Shown here in pieces: positions 51,026-51,041 of a stretch of 51,041 nucleotides of DNA (the first letter of the stretch is position 1; the number at the start of each line of letters is the position of its first letter). The stretch is from Halalkalibacter oceani (GTDB taxonomy: Bacteria > Bacillota > Bacilli > Bacillales > Bacillaceae_D): assembly GCF_023715705.1 (NCBI RefSeq), contig NZ_JAMBOS010000030.1, positions 1 to 51,041 of the forward strand. The letters are read 5' to 3'. The notes below the pieces were generated by a model, which saw nothing but the letters and a program-made list of their open reading frames with translations, was not told the origin of the DNA and did not search any database. The translations under genes were made by a program, and so were the position numbers.

Positions 51026-51041
51026 ACAAATCTACTTGATA

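Overview
The window looks like chromosome of a spore-forming Bacillaceae species, most likely an environmental or alkaliphilic Bacillus relative. Supporting signs are an alpha/beta-type small acid-soluble spore protein, many AGGAGG-type ribosome binding sites with GTG/TTG starts, UPF0754/UPF0342 (YheB/YheA), YhzD and YhaQ/YhaP homologues in a Bacillus subtilis-like neighbourhood, a yng-type leucine/isovalerate cluster and CcpA-type cre operators. No rRNA, tRNA or CRISPR array was seen. Identifications come from reading motifs; no database was searched.

Layout. 144-4191: OmpR-type two-component system with two secreted or anchored PepSY proteins (YkoGHI-like). 4836-6521: DUF4127 protein on the minus strand. 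6900-8117: PLP aminotransferase. 8623-16616: acyl-CoA/leucine degradation operon (acyl-CoA dehydrogenase, biotin carboxylase, biotin carrier, HMG-CoA lyase, enoyl-CoA hydratase, carboxyltransferase, acyl-CoA synthetase) with a cre site in front. 16772-19846: spore protein, zinc-ribbon protein, short-chain dehydrogenase, iron alcohol dehydrogenase, NIPSNAP protein. 19995-22107: MsmX-type sugar ABC ATPase and a CdaR/PucR-type regulator (minus). 22151-22533: a 113-bp tandem repeat array. 22535-29209: yheB-yheA-yhaX-yhzD-yhaQP-like block. 29340-30631: decayed ISLre2-type element. 30817-31998: MFS efflux gene with an internal stop. 32173-35373: SWIM/SNF2 helicase. 35459-49427: catabolic cluster. 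49596-end: coiled-coil Tyr/Gln-rich protein and a clpE-like 3' fragment.

The most interesting region is 35.5-49.4 kb. It encodes an aryl-type alcohol dehydrogenase, an aldehyde dehydrogenase, a CoxG protein, an aryl/acyl-CoA ligase, an enoyl-CoA hydratase-family protein, an orphan response regulator with an AraC-type output domain, a BenE-family symporter, XdhC and MobA-like molybdenum-cofactor proteins, and a three-subunit molybdenum hydroxylase. There is no ring-cleaving oxygenase and no benzoyl-CoA reductase. This set fits the furfuryl alcohol - furfural - 2-furoate - furoyl-CoA - 2-oxoglutarate route (HmfABCDE type) better than a benzoate route. Four promoters in the cluster share a TTTAAAAC box about 20 bp before the -10, often with a second copy 21-22 bp upstream, which suggests one common activator, possibly the AraC-type response regulator encoded in the cluster. 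A cre site lies just before the first gene.

Base composition visibly changes from GC-richer genes left of about 29.2 kb to AT-richer genes on the right. The change falls at the decayed insertion element, so the right part may be an acquired island, or the window may join two sequence sources. Several genes carry lesions: the IS transposase, the MFS gene, clpE, and the start codons of the DUF3221 and MobA-like genes.
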